Part shown: one piece after another, positions 27,640 to 40,600 of the stretch
How positions within the stretch are numbered: the stretch's first letter is position 1
Layout of the letters: each line of letters opens with the position of its first letter
Assembly: GCA_038380795.1 (NCBI GenBank)
Contig: CM076270.1
Coordinates: forward strand, 15,535,001-15,599,000
DNA from: Pyrocephalus nanus
Lineage: Eukaryota; Chordata; Aves; Passeriformes; Tyrannidae
Direction: 5' to 3'
Length of the DNA: 64,000 bases
The notes under the pieces: model-generated
The model's database searches: none
What the model saw: only the letters and a program-made list of their open reading frames with translations
What the model was told of the DNA's origin: nothing
Program-made: the position numbers and the translations under genes

Positions 27640-28640
27640 GTTATTCCCGGTGTCTCCCTCCTCGCCGCACTCGGACCCGCCCCACATGCGGCCTGAGGCC
27701 TGCGCGGGGTAAACCCTTTGTGACGGGGTAAATCAGCGTACGACTGCCCGGCTTCGTGTGCCGAGGGTGCCGCTCCGGCCCGTGCCCGTCGCGCCCCGCC
27801 GTTGGAAGCGGCGGGCCGGGAGTGCCGGGGAAATCCTCCAGGAAAGCCGCCGGAGCGACGGCGGGAAAGGGGGGGAGCGTTGCCACGGCAACTCCCGCCT
27901 CGCGCGCTGCCGAGGGGAGGGACTTGTCACCTCGGCAACCTCGGCCACGCCCCTCTGCCCCTCCCCCTTCCTCCCGGGGCGGCGCGGGCCAGGGAGGGAA
28001 GGGGCGCGCGGGCGGGCGGGCCCCGTGCATGCGCAGCGCGCGCCGGCCGGCGGCGCGTGTGTTGTGTTGCGGCGGCGGCGCAAGATGGCGGCGCCCGGGG
28101 GCTCGGCGGGCGCCGCGGCGCTGAGGGCGCTGGTGCAGCAGTTCACCGCCATCACCGGTGGGTGCGGGCCGACGGGCGCGCCCAGGAGGCCGAGGGCGGG
28201 TTTCGCGCGGCCCCTCCGCGCCGGCGGGCCGCGGGGCGGGAGGCGCGGGCCGAGGCGGAGCGGTTCCGGGCGCGCTGCCCCGCGGCCCCCGGGCCTGTCC
28301 GCGGGCGCGCCCCGGGGCCCGCCCGCCGCGGCGGAGCTGCTCTGTGCCCCCCCGGCCTTCTGCGCGGCGGGGAGTCCCCCTCCCTCCCAGCGGTGGCTCG
28401 GGGTTTCCTCCCGGTTATCCCGGTGCGTGTCCCGCTCCCTCCGCGCTGTCCTGCCCTCCCTCCCGGCTCCGCTCCGTCCTGGGAGCCCCGTCCAGCTCCG
28501 GCGGGGAACGCCGGGAGGGGAGCTCCGAGTCCGCGTTTGAAAATACGTAATTATTGTGCGGTCCCGGCGACTTGCGGAGGGTTGAGTTTGCTCGCGGAGG
28601 TGGCAGGTCGCTCTTACGTGGAAGTTTGCGTCAGGTGACA
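27640..28640 (+). promoter_or_regulatory. UBXN7: UBXN7 CpG-island promoter
   Basis: About 1 kb of extreme CpG density surrounds UBXN7 exon 1. No TATA box is visible. Long overlapping reading frames here are products of base composition, not genes. Confidence 0.85.
28082..28092 (+). promoter_or_regulatory. UBXN7: YY1-type motif overlapping the UBXN7 start codon
   Basis: AAGATGGCGGC is a perfect YY1 core. Its ATG is the UBXN7 initiator, an arrangement common in housekeeping promoters where YY1 sits just downstream of the start site. Confidence 0.65.
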
Positions 28641-31600
28641 GCCCCTGACAGCGCCGGGCTGTGTACTCGGAGCGCTTGACCCACTTTGTGCTTAATCTGC
28701 TCCGCCGTGGTTCCCCCTCGGTGATGGCTTTGCGTGTCTGATGCTGCAGGGATGTTTAATAAGATGTATCAACTAAACAGCCAAAAAGAAGCGAAACTGC
28801 TTTTGATTGGGTTGCTCGAGCCAGCTCCTGTTCAGGTTGTGTCCCTGGCCAGTGCTCTTCCTGGTCCCCCAGGATCCCATCGGACGCACTCAAACCCTGA
28901 ACAGGGATGTGAACGCCCCGTGTGGACGGGGGAAATCACTGATCTCTCAGCTATCGCTAAAGAATTCTTTCACAGTGAACCCCGTGAACAAAAAGGACTT
29001 GCAGCAAACACGTTTTCACTGTAGTACGTACCTGTGTGTGAGATACTTGATAAAAACCACCAGGACATGCAGAGCTGTGCTGGTTCACTCTTCCTGACAT
29101 ATTTATGTGCTTCTATGTTTTATGTTAAATGGGAGAACACCCCTCTTTATGTTTTCTAAAATTGAAAAAAAGAACCTGCTGGGCTTTGCCCAGTTCTGAA
29201 GCTTTGTTTTTTCCATTTTCATAGAATTTAAGGTTGTTTCCAGAAGTGTATTGTTAGTGTGGTGTGACAGGTGCTCCAAGTTCACACCTCAGTGGTTTGT
29301 GTTAGCAGCTTCCAGCTTGGAGTTGTGTGTGTATGGAATCACTCCTGTCTGGGGGAAAAGACGGAGTGATTTCTCTGCAGTGGAAGGATGCAGTAGGAAG
29401 GGATGAGGAGAAATAGTCCTTGATGCTTTTCTTTTATCTGATGGCAGAGTTGTGTTTATGTAGTGCTCTCACCCCGAAGAGTACTGCTAAGAGGATGTGG
29501 ATCCTGCATGTCTTCCCAAGGAAGTGATGGGATCTCTGTGAAATTTGCTTTGAAACTTGCACAGTATTTACCATTTTCTGTTTGCCAGCACAAGAACTGA
29601 AAAGCTTTCATGTGATGGCACTTTCCTCAGGAGGGATGAGGAATCAGTGCAAGCACTTTCTGTGTCGGTGTCTCTTTAAATAGCAGAGGGTTGAATTATC
29701 ATTTTTGTTCTAGTTCTTGCAAATGAATGGCTTTGCATGACTGTACAGTGAGGTGTGGGGTGGTGTGTGTGTGTGTCTCAGACTCACAGGTGTGGCTTCA
29801 GTGCTACAGTTGACATTGAAATGAGCCGAAAATGCCAAAGAACAGTTTGTGGGAAGAACGCTTTGTTTTTTGGGATGTCACTAGTTTTTATTTTGCACTT
29901 TCTTCACCTTGATTAAGGTCTTACAATACAGCTGCCTGCCATCCTGGCACCTTTGTCACAGCAGGTTGGGTGTTTGGGAAACCAGTTCCCTCAGTCAGTC
30001 TGGCCTTCTCTGCCATTTGATGTGCAGGTTATTTAGAACTCTCAGCTCAGTTTCAAAGCCCTTTTGAGCTGGAGCTTCTTGACCCTTTCCCAGAAAATCT
30101 TGAGAAACACCCAGATGTGTTTGCCTAGACTGATGTTATCTATGAGCCTGGATTTTGGGTGAAGTGTTTTGTTCATTTTGGTGAACTTGGAGGAAGAATT
30201 GCTACAGATCCTGAAGCTGCTCCCAGACTGGTTTAGCTGCATTTTACTGCTATTCCTCTCTACCAGCCTTTCCATAGGAAAATAAGCTCTTTGGCAGCCC
30301 ACCACCTGTGGAGAAGGGGCTGAACTCAGTAGACACTTAAAGGGTTGGGTGCAGGAGAGCTTCCTTTGCTGAGGGAGCTTCTGCTGACAGGATGGTTTTG
30401 GAGGGGAAGTTGGGAGGTAGACTCTTCCCTCTGAGGAGAGGTTCACAACTGATTTTGGGAACTGCTCTTTCATCCTTGGCAGCAAGGTTTAAACTGGGAT
30501 TAATTGCACTCTAGGAGGTGTTCAAAGACAAGTTGGATAGGGCTTGGAGCACCCTGGTCTAGTGGAAAGTGTCCCTGCCCGCTGCAGGGGGTGGGACTGG
30601 GTGGTCTTTAAGGTGCATTCCAACCCAAACCATCCTGTTATTCTAGGATTTTAATGACTGTTAGTCGTTATACACAGGACTGTAGACAAGTGCTACTTTC
30701 TTCCCCTTTGCTGTTTTTTTTTACGTTCTTATGTGAACTGAACTTCTGCTGGTTTGTTTTTGCAAATCAGCACAATCAGTAAATCAGGGAGCCTTTTCTT
30801 CCAGCTCTAAATATCTATTACAAGTGGGTGAAAAAGCTTTAGCAGCTGATTTAGTATTCTCCCTGTTAAAATGTTAAGTCAGGTTTTCATTTTTCTTTCT
30901 GTATGCCTACTTCTGTTTGGAAAGTTCACAGAATCATGGAATGATTTGGGTTGGAAGGAACCTTAAAGCTAATCCAGTTCCGCCCCCTGCCATGGGCAGG
31001 GACACTTTCCACTAGCCCAGGTTGCTCCAAAGCCTGGCTTTGGACACTTCCAGGGATGGGGCAGCCACAGCTTCTCTGGGCAACCTGTGCCAGGGCCTCC
31101 CCACCCTCACAGGAAGAATTTCTTCCCAACATCCCATCTAACCCTGCCCTCAGTGAGAAGCCATTCCCCCTTGTTCTGTCACTCCAGGCCCTTGCCCAAA
31201 GTCCTTCTTCAGCTCTCTTGGAGCGCCTTCAGGCACTGGAAGGGTCTCTGAGGTCTCCCGGATCCTTCTCCAGGCTGAACATCCCCAGCTCTCCCAGCCT
31301 GTCTCCAGAGCAGAGGGGCTCCAGGCCTTGGAGCATCTCCATGGCCTCTTCTGAACTACAGCAGGTCCTCATACCAGGCAAAATTGTACCAGGAAAAGGT
31401 CTGACCTCTAGAAAAAAAATCACAACCATGCTAAAGCCCCTCAGATGGCTTCCACTAAGTTTTCTGTTGCTATTAGGAAGAAGCCTGGCTGTCCTCTGTG
31501 CAGGCTTTCCCTTCCCCCTGAGAAATGAGCGCTTGTCTCATTCCATAACTATCCTTCAGGGATAAATAACAACTGATGAACTGCTCTTCCTGATCATTCA

Positions 31601-34600
31601 TGCTTTGAGAAGAAGCTGTTCTGGACGCCTCCAGTCAAAACGCTTTCATTTTCCTGTGGCATTCCAGGTGCTAGCGAGAGCGTGGGGAAGCACATGCTGG
31701 AGGCCTGCAACAACAACCTGGAGATGGCTGTCACAATGTTCCTGGACGGCGGGGGCATCGCCGAGGAGCCCAGCACCAGCTCCGCGGGGGTGTCGGCCGT
31801 GCGCCCGCACACCGAGTACGTACCCGGGGAACGCGGCTGTGGGATGGGCTGTGCTCAAAATGTCACAGTGTCAGGTAGAGCAAACGGGGCAGCTGCCACT
31901 CCTAACCTGCCCCCAGCTCCCTACAGTACCTGCTGCTTCGATCCCTGTTAGATTGGTTGCTCCAACGTTGCTCCAGTTAAATTAAGTTGTTGCATAGCCT
32001 GTAGACCAGCAGAAATTAGTCTCTTGAATGTACTTCAGAAGTTTTCTGTGGCTGACACATAGTGTTTTTTACACACAAGGCGCAAGACATTAAAGTGAGG
32101 ATCCGGTAATAAGAGATTCTCACTTTTAAATTGCTCCAGAAATTATTTAGCCACATTTCATAGAATTCTGCAATTGTTAAGGTCAGAAAAAAGACCTTAA
32201 AGATCATAAAGTGCAACTGTCAACCCAGCACCTCCACCATGCTCACCACTAAACCATATCCTCAAGTGCCACATCTGCATGTTATTTGAACACTTCCAGG
32301 GATGGTGACTCCACCACTTCCCTGGGCAGCCCGTGCCAGTGCTTGACAACCCTTTAAGGGAAGAAATTTTCCCTAATATCCAATCTAAACCTCCCCTGGC
32401 ACAACTTGAGGCTGTTTTGCCTCATGGTGTCACTTGTTACCTGGGGTTTTTGGTTTTTTTTTTTTTTTGTTCTCTTTTGTGTTTGGTTTTTGTTTGTTTG
32501 GAAGTGTTTTATCCCTGTCTGGCACTGGAGAGGCCAGACCGTGTCCACCAGTGTGCAAATGAATCAGCAGCTATAACCTCTGTATCAGTGTCTTGCACAT
32601 CAGATGCCTGTAAAGGGAAGAGTTTTTCCCCTTGACCATGGCAGAAGGGCTTTTGGTGCTACCTCTTGATAAGAGTCTGTTTGGGATAGATGAAATGTTT
32701 TTAGTGGAAATGAGTTAGTATAAATCACATTAATTAAATACTGTAAATTAAACCTGGCTAGGCTTTTGTCTATATGAAAATCTTCCTCTTCAGGAAGAAG
32801 ATAGAGGAAAATCCTTCCCCCTCATCCTTCTGAAGCACACATATAAATTTAAACAATTATTGTGTACTGACTTTTATAACTCATGTCAAGTGCCTTCCTG
32901 CTTGAACCTTTGACTAGTAATGTAAGATAAAACTCTGTATTTATAGGTGTTAGCATTCTTATTTCTAGACAACTTCTGGCACATCAGTGACTTAAGACTG
33001 AAGTTTTTCTTGGAAAACTTTCTTTTTTATACTTGACACCCTCAGGTGCTGGTCAGATTAGTGTTCCTCCTAGGAAGAGAGAACAGTAAATATGCAAATG
33101 GAGAGTAACTAGCTGCACAGAGCAGTCAGAGATGTGGAGGTTAACAGCAAGGTTAGTGCATTCTGCTGACGTTCTGAGTTAGTTTTTGAAACCTGCACGG
33201 CCAAGGGCCATCAAGTGCACACTTTACACCTTGGAAGAGTCTGAGGGGAGAGGGAGTTCAGAGGCAGGATGTCATGATGGATGAATCCATGTCCTCCTCC
33301 ACACAGATCCAAGGGCCAGCTAACTGCACTGATTAAGTGATGTTTCAGAGCCCTTGTGATTTCCTTTCTTGTCCTAATTGCAATTCCAGATTATCTGTCT
33401 CTGCAGGCATAACTGAGCTGTTGATGTGTGAGGGAGCCCAGCTATGTAAGCCAAGAATTGCTTGAAATGGGGGGAAATGGCCATTTTGACCATCTTGTTT
33501 TCCTCCCTCTGGATAAGAGGGAGCTCTGGGTTTTAAGTGAAAGCAAAAAGTCTTCCAGCAGAAGAAAACTGGTAATAAGGATGATAATAGTATTTGCTCT
33601 CTATGTAGATAATCAGAGAAGGAGGATGGCAAATGGGAGTAATTAAAAGCTTTTGCTAAGTTTTAAGAAACTTTTCCAAGTTCTAACAAAGTTATTAAAG
33701 AAGAAAAAAATGTTTAAATAGTAGATTGACAAAGCCTGGGATCAAATCACTCAGGGGTTTGTGTAATCTTCTATCAAAGGTAATCCGTGCCAGAACTTGA
33801 TACAGTGAGTATCAAGTCCTGCAGCAGTGCCATGAGGGGGAATAGATGGTCTCTCAAGGTCCCTTTTAACCCCAAATCTCTTCATTCTGTGCCGTGGTAC
33901 AGCAGCGTCCTTAGCTGGTTTGAGTTGCAGGAGCCTTTGGAGCACAGTGAAATGTGGTTTATACATTCCTTTGAATATTATCATCTCTCTGATCTTTTTT
34001 TCTTTTTTTTTCTTCCCCTTTGATAGGGATGAAGTACGAGCTCCAATTCCTCAAAAGCAGGAAATTTTAGTAGAGCCTGAGCCCTTGTTTGGAGGTAGGC
34101 TTGTGTTTTTATTTTGTTTCTGTTTTCTTTATGTTGAGATAAGAGCTAAGTGACAAAAGAAAACCTGAACTTGGTAAATATGAAGAAATAACACCAGTGG
34201 TATTGAAAACCTCACACATGAGAGATGCTGCGTTCCCAGTGGTACTAATTTGCTAACTCCTGTTTCATGAGACCTGGTGATGCAACGGCCAATTAACTTA
34301 AGTACACATCTGCATTCTGGGAGCTCAGATCCGTGGGATACTGTTGTGGCAGTGTTCAAGGTGCTGGGATGGCAGATTGAGCCTTGGCTCAGTCTTTGTG
34401 AAAATGAAGTGGAAATGAAGAGGACAAATGCATGCTTCCCAGGGAGATGAGAGATCAAAAGGAAGAGCCAAACTGTGTGGTTATTACCCATAACTTTCTC
34501 CATTCCTCATTTAGGAATTTAATTTGCTCTTTAAGCTGCACTATGCAGCTACTCTTCTTGTCTTTGTCCTTCCCATGTTGACCAGGCCATTTCTGGGCTG

Positions 34601-37600
34601 ACTTTTGCCATGTCAAGTGGATTAAGAACTGTACCCTTTTTATCAAGGAAGGCCATGCAAGTGCTCTCCACTGAAGTGGTCTCACACTCATGGGAAATGC
34701 TCTTTTTGTTTAGTTCCTGTGTTAGAAAGGAGAAGGAGACAAAGCTTCAGGTTTACCTGGGAAGTGGTTTTCTCTTGAACCTTTATTTCAACATGGGAGA
34801 GGTCTTTAGCCAAGATGCACAAGCTGGGAGGTGGTTCCAGAGGAAGGTGTTCTGCTGAGGCCTCTCTGAAGACAGAGAAGCTTTGTACTTGTTCCTGTGG
34901 CCTGACAGAGTTTTTGACAAAGATCCATAGACTCCTGTGGGTTCAGGAATCTAAGTGGTGCAGGATTAAGATCTGCTGACCCTAATGTTTGGTCACGTTC
35001 TACCCACCTGTCAACACACTGATCTCAGTCACAGTCACTGGCCACCAGCTAAGGGGACCTGGATCAGTGATGCCCTCCTGGCACCGCCTGATCCACCAAT
35101 GCCACCTCTGTTTCCAACATGAAGCAGCCTGAAAAAGGAGCTGAACCTGGAGAGACGCTTCATTTGTCCTCAGCTCTAACCTCAAAGCAGGGGAGGTGCT
35201 GCTTACTGTTTTTAGCAGTGTCATTTTGAGGTGGTGCTGTGAGCTCAGGTTTTCTTCCAGTTGAAAAGGTGACCCCAAAAAAGGTATTTGTGCTCTGCCA
35301 GATACACAGATCCCGTCTTGCAGTGCAAAGGATAACCAGGGAAGCAGCTACCTGGGCTGCAGGGAACCTGCTCACCTGTGCTGCCAGGCTGGGGCTGAGC
35401 CTGCAGGGACGTGCTGCTTTTGCTGAAGTTGTCCTTCAGCTGCTGAGTTGAAGTTGTTCTGAAGTTGGCTTTAGTGGGCTGTGCTTGTCCCTAATCACTT
35501 GGGGTGAAGGTGTTACTCACTGGAGTTGAGATGTTATTCGCAGGCATGTTCCTTGTTCAGGCTTTTTCCGTGATAGTCTGTATTAACATGCTTCCACTGG
35601 GTATAGATTGTATTTATCTTGCTTTAATTTGTTATTTATTATGTCTTGGAGCAGTTGGGCTGTGAAAGTTCCATCTTAAAATTGCTCTGTTGATAGGAAG
35701 GGACATAAAGAGCTGCAACAAGTCCCAGCAGGCAGTTCTGTTTTCATTCCGAGTGCAGTGATTGTGCCATACCTTAGGACTTCAGTGGGACTTGAGAGTA
35801 TTATTTCTGTCATTTGCCTGGACTTTTGTCTCTGTCCAGTTGCAGATAATCAGTTCCGAAGGTTTCCAGTGACACTGGATCTAATGGAAAAATGTGGCTG
35901 TTGCCAGTCCAGCCAAGAAGTTGGGACAAGGTCAGGATGAGAGTTTAGAAAAGAATAGAACCGCATTATGGAATAAACCCAAATGTGTTGCCTTACAAAG
36001 AAAATATTCTCCCATGGGGTTTAATCTTTTTCCATCCATTTGAAGGCCTTTGGTAAAATATTGACTGGATTTGTGACATGGTGATGCTGTGACAGCACTG
36101 CCACTACGTGCTGATGGGCCTTGGTGAGCCCATCAGAAGGGGGTAACTTTAAAACATCTGTGTATTGTTGATACGTGTTGTTTCTGGGGTAGGGTTTGCT
36201 GGAGGCAGGATGTGTTAGAAAATGGGATTTACAAACCACCTATTTCCATCCTGCTTTGGATTCCTATTCTGTTTTCCCACACATGTGATGGAAAGTACTA
36301 ATATGTGTTTGTTTGGACAAGACACTTTGACCTAACTCTTGAATTTTGGTTTTTTTAAGCCCCTAAAAGACGCCGACCCGCGCGCTCCATATTCGATGGC
36401 TTTCGGGATTTTCAGACAGAAACCAGTAAGTGTCTACAGATCAGTAAGCCTGACTTTCTATTTTATTGCTTTTAATGCAAATAAGATTGAAAAACTGTTT
36501 CTCTTATAGGCTAGGACAGCTTTCAGTTGTTGAATGGGTTTTAAATTGCTGATGGTATAGAAGTTTTTTTAAATAACATTATTAGAATTATAGAATCATT
36601 ATTATCACAGCGTATTCTGTCTGCTGTCATAAGGCAAATACTTTCTTGCTGCCTCTCAAAAAAAAACTTTTTCTGTTCTAGAGGGAGTACAAAAGGGGGA
36701 AGAATCTCTTAACACCCAAGTAGAAATTAAGTTCACCCACTGAATATTTCTTGGCTAGGCAGTGGTCATTCTGGCACTTGAATTACATTTGAGTAGCCCT
36801 GAGGCTTATTCTGTGGCCACACACGAGGTTCTCATGACTTGAATTGCTGTTTGCCCCTGTCTGTTCACACACAGGATTTCCAAATGCCAGAGCACTGGCT
36901 GTTGTTTAATCCATTAAGTTTCACAGAATATCATTGTGACAGCACAACATCAGCTATTTCACAGCTGAGTTATGGCTGTTTGTGCAGTTCTTGTTGCTGA
37001 TGTTGCTGGAGTATTCCAGAGGTGTAACCATGGAATCATTAAGGTTGGAAAAGCCCTCCAAGACAATCGAGTCCAACCATCCCCCAGCACTGCCAAGGCC
37101 ACCACTAACCCATGTCCCCAGGTGCCACATCCACATGGCTTTTAAATCCCTTCAGGGATGGGGACTCCACCCCTACCCTGTGCAGCTGTGCCAGGGCTGG
37201 ACAGCCCTTTCAGGAAAGAAAGTTTCCCTTATATCCAATCCTAACCTCCCCTGGTGCAGCCTGAGGCTGTTTCCTCTTGTCCTGTGCCTTGTTCCTGGGC
37301 TCTGTGGACCATGGTCCCACACAGTTTGGTGTGGACTGCCAAACTGAAAATAAATGTTGATAATTACTTTATTTCCCCTGACAGGTTTGGTGAGAGTTTT
37401 GCAGCAATAATGAACTCATTAAGTACAAAAGTCACTGGCAGCTGTGTAAATGAAAATGCACCATTTTACAGAACCACGATTCTTATTCTCACCATCTTCC
37501 AACCTGATCTAGTGGAAGGTGTCCTTACCCCTGGCAGGGTTTGGAACTGAATGAGCTTTAAGTTCCCTTCCAACCCAAACCATTCTGGGATTCCACTCTT

Positions 37601-40600
37601 AAGACACGTAGAGATTTTTCCATATTAACTAAATCTGTTTGGACTTTCTTTTCTGTGGGATTGCCCCACAGTCAAGTAATGGAAATACTACAGCAGGAAT
37701 ATTCCATTGCTGCAGTGTAGCTCAGTTCCCCCTTTTAAAGCATCACTGGGGACAAGCCATGGCTTCTTTTGACTTACTTGTTTTCAAATACTGGTATATG
37801 AACCCCCCTCTGCTGATACTCAGGTTTATTAAGAAAGCCGAGACGAGTGGGGTTCTGCCCTTACGTGGCAGCTGTTCTTGTTCAATGGGGTCTAACCCTG
37901 TGCCTAACACTAAAGTTTTATGTTGTATGTTCAGCCAACCATAAATCCACCCCGTGAGTATGTTTTGTCTAACGCAGCTTCCTTTCCTCTTGGGGCGGTG
38001 CAGTTCGGCAGGAGCAGGAGCTCCGGAACGGAGGGGCCGTGGACAAGAAGCTCACGACGCTGGCAGATCTCTTCAGGCCTCCCATTGACCTGATGCACAA
38101 GGGCAGCTTTGAAACGGTGAGGGCTGAAAGGAGGGGGTGCAGCTCCTCTGTGGTGGCTGTGTCAGGCTGCTGGAATGGGAGGGATCCACGGCTGGAGGGT
38201 CAGGAGGTTGCAAAGGACTGTGCAGTGATAAATACTTGGTGGACTGCGGATGGGAATGCTCGTGACATTCAGGGACATTAGGACAACAGGGCACGGGCTT
38301 AAGCTCTGCCAGGGGTTGTTTAGGTTGGATATTAGAAAGAAGTTCTTTACAGAGAGAGTGATCAGGCATTGGAATGGCCTGCCCAGAGAGGTGGTGGATT
38401 CACCATCCCTGGAAGCTTTTAAGACGAGGCTGGATGTGGCACTGGGTGCCATGATCTGGTAATCACAGTGGGGTTGGAGCAAGGATTGGACTTGATGATC
38501 TTGGAGGTCTCTTCCAACCCAGTTAATTCTATGATTCTATGACTTCACTAATGGTGGTGTCACCTGGAAGGGACCTACAAGGACCATCAGGTCCAGCTCC
38601 TGACCATGTAGAGCCATTGTTTATTTTTCGGTATCTGTGGCAAATCACACCTGGTGAAAGACTTGGGTGAGCAAGGGAGGCTGATCAGAATGGAAAAATT
38701 GAATCCCTGTAGGACACGATACAGAAAAAGCTGGAGGAGGATTGCTTTGGATAGGTGAGGAAGGACTTCACAAGGGGCAGGGTAGTTTGCTGCACAGCCC
38801 TGCTGAGAAGCTCAGGTGGAGTTAACACATCTCAGTGGTTTTTGATACCTGAGCTACTAAAAGTGTTTGAGTGTGGCTTTGCCGTGAAGCCACAACTTTA
38901 TCTTCAGTAGAGGCCCTGCTCATGTACAAAATGGGTGCCTTTTGCATCTGGTAGTGATGGGAAAAGTATCCCAGAGATACAGGGGACTGTCAACTTTAAA
39001 TAATTTCAGGTGTCATATTTTCCTATCTGTGTAGGCATGTGTGGATCTCGTCCTAAGTTGTTATGATGCGGATCAGCAACTTAGCTAATGATTAGAGAAT
39101 ATGCAGATTGGTATATATTTTTATATATATCATATCCAGATATTCTTCAGAAGTTGCAGTTACTACTGAACTTCCTCCTGGTCATCTTTGAATAGCTGAG
39201 ATTGATGATGGTAATGATTGTTATTATGGGAATGCAAAATAATGATCAAATGGTACAGTGCAGATGTTGGAGAACTGACTGCAGGAGCTGAACAAAGATA
39301 TTATTTACCTTGTTTTCACATGTGCCTCCATTGCTGTGCACAAAAAAATAGAGCATTGCTGGAGAACTTTGGATGAAACACTTGTGTCCTTACTGAGTCT
39401 CCAACTCTCATCTGTTACCCTCATCACTTTTTATGCTTCCCAGATCACCAGGGATCGGTTGCCTTGTCACTAATTCCCCTGTTCTGAGGTGCCCTCCATG
39501 CATTTAATCTTCTAACAAAATTCCAAGTGTGAAAGGATGCTGGCAGTGAACAGCAGTGCCTGCCTTGGGAATGAGTTGGGAAGAAGAGGAGCAGCCTGAA
39601 GCACTCGGTGCTTGGGTGTCCCTGCCCTGTGATCTGTGGTTCAGGGTTCACTTCAAATGAGGGTGTGTCAGGTCTTCCAGCTGGTGATACCTCCTGGGCC
39701 TGGGGTTCAGAGCTGCTGGTGAAGCCACCAAACACGTGGTTAAAGGCAGCAGTAACAGGAATTCACATGAAAACAACCAGTGCTGCTCCAGGACAGTCAG
39801 GGAGTGGAATTTGAGATGTGTGCTCGTCCGTCCTCGGGTCTTGCTGAAAACATATCAAGACTTTAGCAATGTTAATTGTGGCATCTGTCACAGTCAAAAG
39901 TAGTTTCAGAGAGTGACACAACTCATTGATGGATTTGTTTGTCCTAAAGTCTCTGCATTCTGATTCACTCTTGAAAAATAAAGAAAAAGAAAGGGTGGGC
40001 TGGGAGTGGGGAAGGGGATTGTATATACTCACCTTGTTCTGTGCAGGGGCTCCACTCTAAAGATATGTACACTTTCTGGTGTGTGTTCTTGTACAATTCC
40101 TTGTCCCATGGGATATCCTTCATTTCACTCTGATGCTCCTCGGCTTTGTTGCAGTAAAACTCTTTGTCCTTTCAATGTGTCAGTCACTTGCATTTTGCCT
40201 TTCCTGCCTGCAGACTGCTCTGCTGCTTCAGCCTGGGACAGTGTGGGGCCTCAGTGACCAGAGTCTCTCAAAATTCATCTCTAGCAAGCTGCCCTTGGCT
40301 TTCTCCCTTCTCTGTACACTGAGAGAAACATGTATAAACCAGAGGATAAATCAGAGATGCTCATCACATTCCGGAGTGCCAAAAAACTAAATGCTGTCAT
40401 TTTGATGCTCTTGTAGTTAAGTTTTGATCCAAGTGGGGTTTCCTTACCGTGCTTGGTGTGTGGTGTGTTCCAGCCTGTGAAAGGCTCAGCCAGGCTTGAG
40501 CTATGTACATTTATCATGGAATCATTTAGGATTTAGGGCTTCATTGAAACTTGGCGAGAGTGGTGGCATCTGGTCTTATTAATGCTTTCATGTATCTTTG

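Noticed and set aside
27758..28638. Overlapping plus-strand frames of 260 and 278 codons at the UBXN7 CpG island
   Set aside because: Arg/Ala/Pro/Gly-rich composition with no domain, two different frames open over the same bases, and in conflict with the UBXN7 start codon and donor.
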